Source: Pseudomonas chlororaphis subsp. aurantiaca (GTDB taxonomy: Bacteria > Pseudomonadota > Gammaproteobacteria > Pseudomonadales > Pseudomonadaceae). Taken from it: a stretch of 64,000 nucleotides of DNA. This document shows, piece by piece, positions 57,923 to 64,000 of this stretch. The stretch's first letter is position 1; every line of letters begins with the position of its first letter. The position numbers and the translations under genes were made by a program. The stretch is taken from positions 4,526,001 to 4,590,000 of the forward strand of contig NZ_CP059162.1 in the NCBI RefSeq assembly GCF_013466605.1, written 5' to 3'. The notes below the pieces were generated by a model. The model was not told where the DNA came from. It did not search any database and worked only from the letters and a program-made list of their open reading frames with translations.

Positions 57923-58639
57923 TCATTCCTGTTGGCTGGCTTGGTCTGTGGCCCGGATCTGTTCCAGGTAGTTGTAGATGGTGTAGCGGGTGACGCCCAG
58001 GGCTGCGGCGGCCTTCTCGATGCCGCCCTTGACGATGAACAGCCCGCGGTCCTGCATCTGGCGCACGGCTTCGAGCTTCTGGGTCTTCTTCATCAAGGCC
58101 CGGCCGCCGGGGCAGGCTTGCTGAATGATCTGTGCCATCAACTGCTCCATGTCCTGGGGCTCGTCGTGGCGTGGTTCGGGGGCTGCGCCCAGGCCCAGCA
58201 ACTCGCCGAGGCAGGCATGGGCGGCGGCGATGCCGCTGAGGTCGGCGTTGGTGCACAGGGTGGCGAAGGGCTGGCCGCTGCTGTCGCGATACACCACCGT
58301 CGAGCTGCGCAACGGGCGACCGTCGGGGGCGGTGGTCGGGTAGTTCTCCACCAGTACCGGCTCGCTGCCGGAGCGATCCTCCATGGCCCTGCGCACGGCG
58401 ATGAACCCCAGGTCCTCGCGCGGCCCGGCCAGCACCGGGCTGCCGACCCGGCGACCGGTGACATGACCATTGGCGATGGCGACGATGGAGGACTCGGGCC
58501 GGCTCAGGTCATGCAGGACGATTTCGGTGTGCCGGCCAACCACGCTGCCGAGCATGTTCAGGGTGCTGTGCAGCACCTTGAATACCAGCTGGCGTTCGGC
58601 GGCACTCTCAGGGGACAAACGGCTGTCGGGGCTGTTCAT
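57923..58639 (-). CDS. YheO-like PAS/HTH transcriptional regulator (DauR type)
   Basis: A 238-residue regulator. The N-terminal ~130 residues form a YheO-like PAS domain (VVGRHTEIVLHDLSRPESSI, VVYRDSSGQPFATLCTNADL). The C-terminus holds a HTH_22 helix-turn-helix (FIVKGGIEKAAAALGVTRYT, IYNYLEQI), as in DauR of D-arginine catabolism. It overlaps or abuts the phzF-like gene, which it may control together with itself. The start at ATG 58639 is uncertain; a TTG at 58654 is possible. Confidence 0.88.
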   Translation of the reverse strand: MNSPDSRLSPESAAERQLVFKVLHSTLNMLGSVVGRHTEIVLHDLSRPESSIVAIANGHVTGRRVGSPVLAGPREDLGFIAVRRAMEDRSGSEPVLVENYPTTAPDGRPLRSSTVVYRDSSGQPFATLCTNADLSGIAAAHACLGELLGLGAAPEPRHDEPQDMEQLMAQIIQQACPGGRALMKKTQKLEAVRQMQDRGLFIVKGGIEKAAAALGVTRYTIYNYLEQIRATDQASQQE

Positions 58640-58717
58640 GGCGGTTTCGCGCAAAAAGAATCAAGCGAAAATATCAACCAATAGTTGAATATTCAACTTA
58701 ATGTTGATTAAAGCCAT

Positions 58718-59596
58718 TCAGCCTTCCTGCACGGTCCCCAACAACCATTCCTTGAACGCCTGCATCGCCGGGCTCTGCGCCCGTGACTGCAAGCGGGTCA
58801 ACCAGTAGCTGCCGGTGGTGATGCCCACCGCGAACGGCTGGACGATGCTGCCGGCGTGCAACTGCCGGGCGAACATCAGTGGCGGCGCCAGGGCCACGCC
58901 TATGCCCTGCTGCGCGGCTTCCATCATGCCCAGGGACGAGTCGAAGACGATGCTGCGCGACGGCAGGGTGCTGGCCGGCAGGCCGGCGGCGCTGAACCAT
59001 TCCGGCCATTCGTCGGTGCGGTAGGAGCGCAGCAGGGTCTGGCCGAGCAGGTCGGCGGGGCTGTGCAGCTGTCGTGCCAGTTCCGGCACGCAGAGTACTG
59101 ACAGCGGCGCCTCCAGCAGCTGGACGGCATCGGTGCCGTGCCAGGCGCCGCTGCCGAAACGGATGGCGTAGTCCAGGCCTTCGGCGGCGACGTCGACCCG
59201 GTTGTTATGGGTCGACAGGCGCAGGTCGATAAACGGGTGGCGGGCCTGGAAGTCCTCCAGGCGCGGCAGCAACCAGCCGACGGCAAAGGTACCGACAGCG
59301 CCGACGCTGAGCATTTCACGGTAGTGCCCGCCTTCGAAGCGGCCGAGGGTTTCAGCGATGCGGTCGAAACACTCACACAGCACCGGCAACAGGGTTTCGC
59401 CCTCGCTGGTCAGCATCAGCCCACGGGGCAGGCGCTTGAACAGGGTGACGTTGAGCTGGGCCTCGAGGCTTTTCACCTGATGACTGACCGCCGCCTGGGT
59501 CACGCACAGCTCGATGGCCGCGCGGGTAAAACTCAAATGCCGCGCCGAGGCCTCGAAGGCCCGCAGGGCATTCAGCGGCAAATGGGGTCGGATCAT
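58718..59596 (-). CDS. ampR: LysR-family beta-lactamase regulator AmpR
   Basis: A 292-residue LTTR. It begins MIRPHLPLNALRAFEASARH, LSFTRAAIELCVTQAAVSHQ, VKSLEAQLNVTLFKRLPRGL, nearly the P. aeruginosa AmpR sequence. The effector domain binds cell-wall muropeptides (1,6-anhydroMurNAc-peptides inducing, UDP-MurNAc-pentapeptide repressing). AGGGAG 6 nt before ATG 59596 sets the start. It is divergent from ampC with 182 bp between, the standard inducible arrangement. Confidence 0.94.
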   Translation of the reverse strand: MIRPHLPLNALRAFEASARHLSFTRAAIELCVTQAAVSHQVKSLEAQLNVTLFKRLPRGLMLTSEGETLLPVLCECFDRIAETLGRFEGGHYREMLSVGAVGTFAVGWLLPRLEDFQARHPFIDLRLSTHNNRVDVAAEGLDYAIRFGSGAWHGTDAVQLLEAPLSVLCVPELARQLHSPADLLGQTLLRSYRTDEWPEWFSAAGLPASTLPSRSIVFDSSLGMMEAAQQGIGVALAPPLMFARQLHAGSIVQPFAVGITTGSYWLTRLQSRAQSPAMQAFKEWLLGTVQEG

Positions 59597-59739
59597 GACC
59601 ACTCCCTAGTTTCTCTAATGGCTCCTGCGAAATATCGTCGTTTGTCGATCCTTCGCCGGCCGCCTACATTGAGCCGGCTCGCAGCGCCCTGCCCCCTGAC
59701 TGCAAGGGCAGGCGCTGGCAAAAGCCGCTCGGAGTGTAG

Positions 59740-60969
<1,230 letters not shown>

Positions 60970-60975
60970 GAAAAA

Positions 60976-61009
60976 CAGCGACCGGGTCGGTTAACAGGCC
61001 CGGTCGCTG
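60976..61009. terminator. Hairpin downstream of ampC
   Basis: CAGCGACCGGG and CCCGGTCGCTG pair perfectly over 11 bp around a 12-nt loop, 6 bp after the ampC stop. T residues follow it only on the minus strand, so its efficiency for ampC is uncertain. Confidence 0.65.
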
Positions 61010-61150
61010 GACCGGCCGGGAACGCGTCGCCGCCATGACAAGCCGCTCCGCGACGATGATCGGCGCTGGATAAAAGCCGCGGAACGCGCCATCCTCCGCG
61101 TCTTTTTCCGCGCAGCCCCTGGGGCGCACGTTTTTCCAAGGAAGCCATCC

Positions 61151-61705
61151 ATGCACAACCAGCCGCTCAGCCCCGCCGAGTTCGAATTCATCGAAGACAC
61201 CCTGCTCAAGTACGGTGACGACCACTCCGTGCTCAACCTGGCCGAGCTGGACGGTTTCTGTACAGCCCTGGTGTCCGGACCAACCCAGGTGGACATCGCC
61301 GAATGGTTCCCGGCCATCTGGGGCGGGCAGAACCCGGACTGGCAGGCCCCCGAGGAATGCAAGCGCTTCATCGAGCTGAGCGTGCGCCACCTGAACGCCC
61401 TCGCCACGGCACTGGCGAGCGACTCGGCGAGCTTTCAGCCGCGCTTCGAACAGACCGAGCATCAGGACCAGCCGCTGACGCTGGCGGAAGAATGGTGCTT
61501 CGGCTACCTGCGCGCCATGGCCGTAAGCAACTGGCCCGAACTGCCCACAGCCCAGGCCGCCCAACTGCAAGCCATCGTCACCTGCGCCGAACAGGACAAC
61601 TTCGAACTGCCGGCCGACCTGGATCTGGTTCAGCATCGCCAGACGGTAGCCAACGTCGAACAGGCAGCGCGTGGGCTGCACGATTACTGGTTGGCGCAAC
61701 GCTGA
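61151..61705 (+). CDS. UPF0149 / YecA-family protein
   Basis: A 184-residue soluble helical protein. It has the family start LSPAEFEFIEDTLLKYGDDH, VLNLAELDGFCTALVSGP, and EWCFGYLRAMAVSNW in the middle. It lacks the C-terminal SEC-C zinc motif found in longer YecA proteins. AAGGAAG precedes the ATG. Function unknown; YecA members associate with the ribosome or Sec pathway in some cases only when they carry SEC-C. Confidence 0.88.
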   Translation: MHNQPLSPAEFEFIEDTLLKYGDDHSVLNLAELDGFCTALVSGPTQVDIAEWFPAIWGGQNPDWQAPEECKRFIELSVRHLNALATALASDSASFQPRFEQTEHQDQPLTLAEEWCFGYLRAMAVSNWPELPTAQAAQLQAIVTCAEQDNFELPADLDLVQHRQTVANVEQAARGLHDYWLAQR

Positions 61706-61768
61706 GAGTGGCCTGGAGGCAGGTCTGCCAGGACCTGACTCAATCTGCACAAACTCCAAAAACACAAA

Positions 61769-61786
61769 AGCCTCCCGCAGGAGGCT
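61769..61786 (-). terminator. Rho-independent terminator of the TSUP gene
   Basis: AGCCTCC and GGAGGCT pair around a 4-nt loop; on the minus strand TTTTGTGTTTTTGG follows. It lies about 25 bp past the permease stop. Confidence 0.85.
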
Positions 61787-61811
61787 CTTGGCTCGGCCCG
61801 CCAGCGCGGGT

Positions 61812-62597
61812 TCAGAACGCCAGCTTGTAACCGATGGAAAACAGCATGAGCGCCAGGAACGGCCGCAGCAGTTCGTCCGAGACGCGGCCGGTCATGTGGC
61901 TGCCGAGCCAGATCCCCGGCAGCGAGCCCATCAGCAGGAAACCCAGCAGTTGCCAGTCCATGTTGCCCATGCTCGCATGCCCCAGGCCGGCGACCAGGGT
62001 CAGGGGCACGGCGTGGGCGATTTCGGTGCCTACCAGGCGCTTGGTGGCCAGGAACGGGTACAGGATGAACAGCGCCACGGTGCCCAGGGCGCCGGCGCCG
62101 ATGGAAGTCAGGGCGACCATGGTGCCGAGGACTACGCCGGTCACCACTGTCAGCCCGTTGAGGCTGGAATCCTTCAGGTGGTAGTGATCGCCGGCATGCT
62201 TCTGGGCAAACGCCAGGAGCTTTTTCTTGAACAGGATCGCCAACGCGGTAAGCAGCAGCACAAAGCCCAGGGCCTGCTTGATCACGCTGTTCAGCGCTTG
62301 CGGGTCGGTGTCCAGGCTCTTGAGGAACCACAGGGTGGCCAACACCGCGGGCACGCTGCCCAGGGTCAGCCAGCCGGTGATCTTCCAGTCGATGTTTCGG
62401 TTTTTCTGATGGACCAGCACACCACCGGACTTGGTGATGGCGGCATACAGCAGGTCGGTCCCCACAGCGGTCGCCGGGTTGATACCAAACCACAACAGGA
62501 TCGGGGTCATCAGCGAACCGCCTCCCACCCCCGTCATCCCAACAATGAAACCCACCAACAGGCCCGCGATTACAAAACCAAAATTACCCACATCCAT
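61812..62597 (-). CDS. TSUP-family permease (TauE/SafE-like)
   Basis: A 261-residue inner-membrane protein with about eight hydrophobic segments in two repeats. The repeat signatures are GFIVGMTGVGGGSLMTPILL, followed by GINPATAVGTDLLYAAITK, and in the second half GTMVALTSIGAGALGTVALF, followed by GTEIAHAVPLTL. The family exports or imports sulfite, sulfoacetate or other sulfur-containing anions. ATG 62597 has AGGG 8 nt upstream. Stand-alone; the substrate is unknown. Confidence 0.92.
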   Translation of the reverse strand: MDVGNFGFVIAGLLVGFIVGMTGVGGGSLMTPILLWFGINPATAVGTDLLYAAITKSGGVLVHQKNRNIDWKITGWLTLGSVPAVLATLWFLKSLDTDPQALNSVIKQALGFVLLLTALAILFKKKLLAFAQKHAGDHYHLKDSSLNGLTVVTGVVLGTMVALTSIGAGALGTVALFILYPFLATKRLVGTEIAHAVPLTLVAGLGHASMGNMDWQLLGFLLMGSLPGIWLGSHMTGRVSDELLRPFLALMLFSIGYKLAF

Positions 62598-62816
62598 CAA
62601 TAAGCCCTACGCATCAACCGCGGCCAGGTAAAAAACTGGCGGCAGCATAGCGCTAATGCTTATGTCCATTTATATAAATAAAATCTAACGTTATAACTCT
62701 TTGCCTTTTTGCCATGTATCCAGCGCATATAACCCTTGGATTTCATGCAGCAGTCACATGGCGAAAATGGCTCGGAAGCAGCCGGGGAAAACCTTGGAAG
62801 CCGCGCCCTTTTCAGC

Positions 62817-63350
62817 TCACTTTTTTACCGGGATCCGCTTCACCGCTTCGATCCAGTCCGGATTCAAACGGTTCTGCTCGGTGTCCATACCCAGGGCTTG
62901 CATCCGTTCCTTGTGCCGGTCGATCTCATGCACCACCTGGCTCAGCGCACTGGAGTTGGCGTCCAGCTGGTACATCTGGGTCAGGCCCAGGTGGTAGAAG
63001 CGCAGCAGCTTCATCGCTGTCAGGTCTGCGGCCTCGACGCCGGCGGTGACGTGGTGCATGACGTTGGTCACGCTCATCAGGCTGCGCTTGAGCTGCCAGC
63101 CGTAGACCGCCGCGGCCATCCACGGCTGCGACCAGAAACGCACGCGCATCAGCACGATGCTCACCACCAGAGCGGCCAGCACGCCGGCGACATTCAGGCG
63201 GAAGTTGTCGCCACCCGGCTCACCGAACAGCAGCACCGCGGCGCTGGAAAACAGCATGGCCAGGGACAGGAAGATCAGGGCGATAAACAGGGTGCTACGA
63301 CGGGTCTGCTGGCGAAAAAGCTCGGGGTTCTGCGGCTGGATCTCGAACAT
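62817..63350 (-). CDS. DUF3087 membrane protein
   Basis: A 177-residue inner-membrane protein. Two membrane helices (STLFIALIFLSLAMLFSSAA and NVAGVLAALVVSIVLMRVRF, about 18-40 and 52-72) are followed by a cytoplasmic helical domain with LMSVTNVMHHVTAGVEAADL and HEIDRHKERMQALGMDTEQN. This is the DUF3087 layout, common in gamma-proteobacteria, function unknown. Start ATG 63350. Confidence 0.85.
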   Translation of the reverse strand: MFEIQPQNPELFRQQTRRSTLFIALIFLSLAMLFSSAAVLLFGEPGGDNFRLNVAGVLAALVVSIVLMRVRFWSQPWMAAAVYGWQLKRSLMSVTNVMHHVTAGVEAADLTAMKLLRFYHLGLTQMYQLDANSSALSQVVHEIDRHKERMQALGMDTEQNRLNPDWIEAVKRIPVKK

Positions 63351-63544
63351 GGCGACGGTGCGCTCGCATGATGAACAGGTCGGCATTATCACCCTGCCCG
63401 CACCGGGAGATGGCGAATAAATCCGCGCTGCGACAATCCACCTCGGCCCTGGGCGGTCGCACTGTCGAAACGACTCAGAGATAGGGAGTGATACGGATGC
63501 GGGATTGCCGGGCATCGAATGACGAGCCCGGCACGGTCAATGAA

Positions 63545-63564
63545 CCGGCCCCCGCGGGGGCCGG
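63545..63564. terminator. GC-rich palindrome downstream of the edge gene
   Basis: CCGGCCCCCG and CGGGGGCCGG form a perfect 20-bp palindrome 11 bp after the DUF533-like stop. It is a likely terminator stem on the minus strand, with a poor T-tract. Confidence 0.6.
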
Positions 63565-63574
63565 CTCTTGTGGG

Positions 63575-64000
63575 TCAGGCCACCCCGCCCTTGGCCTGTT
63601 GCTCCAGGTGCAGTTGCAACTCGGGGTCGATCCGCAGCGCCGCCGCCAGCTCGTCCAGGTAACTGCGCTCGGCGTCCTGCTGGTCGTCCACCAGCATCAC
63701 GCTGGCCAGGTACATTTCCGCTGCCATGCCCGGCTCGCCGGCGGCCGACTGGGCCACGTCGGCGGCGTCCAGGGGACGCGCGACTTCGTCGTCGAGCCAT
63801 TGCTGCAATTGCGGGTCATCGGTGTGACGACCGATCTCGGCGCTGATCAGTTGTTTTTCCTGCTCGTCGATGCGGCCATCGGCCTTGGCTGCGGCGATCA
63901 GCGCGCGCAGGATCGCATGGCTGTGTTCTTCGACTTCCGGGCCGGCCAACTGGTCGACGGTACGCAACGCCTGTTGCGGGGCCGCCGATTGCTGCTGTTG
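63575..64000 (-). CDS. DUF533 / TerB-like protein, 5' end outside the window
   Basis: At least 141 residues, reaching the edge in frame (QQQQSAAPQQALRTVDQLAG at the edge). The C-terminal TerB-like helical domain is visible: AILRALIAAAKADGRIDEQE, KQLISAEIGRH, MAAEMYLASVMLVDDQQDAE, RSYLDELAAALRIDPEL. This matches YebE-type DUF533 proteins, whose N-terminus (missing here) is usually Gly/Ala-rich with a membrane segment. Role unknown, induced by envelope stress in some bacteria. Confidence 0.85.
   Translation of the reverse strand, partial: QQQQSAAPQQALRTVDQLAGPEVEEHSHAILRALIAAAKADGRIDEQEKQLISAEIGRHTDDPQLQQWLDDEVARPLDAADVAQSAAGEPGMAAEMYLASVMLVDDQQDAERSYLDELAAALRIDPELQLHLEQQAKGGVA

Overview
The window reads as chromosome of a fluorescent-group Pseudomonas (P. 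fluorescens / P. protegens / P. chlororaphis complex). The grounds are very high coding GC, a class C beta-lactamase and AmpR very like P. aeruginosa PDC/AmpR, a ben-cat benzoate/catechol block with an OprD-type BenF porin, PA1508-PA1511-like type VI secretion (T6SS) synteny, and many TGTAGGAGC / GCCGGCAAGCC-type REP hairpins. Species is not proven by the sequence alone.

Layout. 0.1-12.3 kb: chemoreceptor, TonB-dependent siderophore receptor with a Fur box, a LysR/DJ-1 divergent pair, an unusual trypsin-like protease + NUC endonuclease fusion, an acetyltransferase, a SleB-like cell wall hydrolase, a CAP-domain protein and a methyltransferase. 12.4-16.1 kb: small conserved or hypothetical genes, a tautomerase remnant and REP elements. 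16.3-28.5 kb: the benzoate-to-muconolactone block. It holds the operon benABCD-benK plus a 5'-truncated benE, the activator benR, catBCA, the divergent regulator catR, and the porin benF. Two nearly identical 36-bp tandem XylS/BenR-type boxes sit before benA and benF, and a perfect palindromic CatR box sits between catB and catR. Together these genes import benzoate across both membranes, convert it to catechol (BenABC, BenD) and open and isomerise the ring (CatA, CatB, CatC).

28.5-30.1 kb: a low-GC T6SS cassette PAAR-tae4-tai4 with overlapping start and stop codons. 30.4-33.4 kb: a PH-domain protein, LysR/argC pair and BON protein. 33.6-41.2 kb: a second T6SS cassette on the minus strand, vgrG-tle4-tli4-(scar)-tli4-PAAR-hypothetical. 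The 'scar' is a fossil: the first codons of a lost PAAR gene joined to an internal piece of a lost tle4, showing that the effector-immunity-PAAR unit was once duplicated.

41.8-51.9 kb: katG, a stand-alone FtsH-type (M41) metallopeptidase, a nucleotidyltransferase, an MFS pump with divergent LysR, a hybrid sensor kinase with divergent NarL-type regulator, and a GST. 52.1-64 kb: tRNA-Gln, an amidase, a phospholipase D-like lipoprotein, a SYLF protein, phzF-like and YheO-like genes with a LysR fragment, ampR/ampC, a UPF0149 protein, a TSUP permease, a DUF3087 protein and a 5'-incomplete DUF533/TerB-like gene at the right edge. No IS element, prophage, CRISPR array or rRNA was seen.
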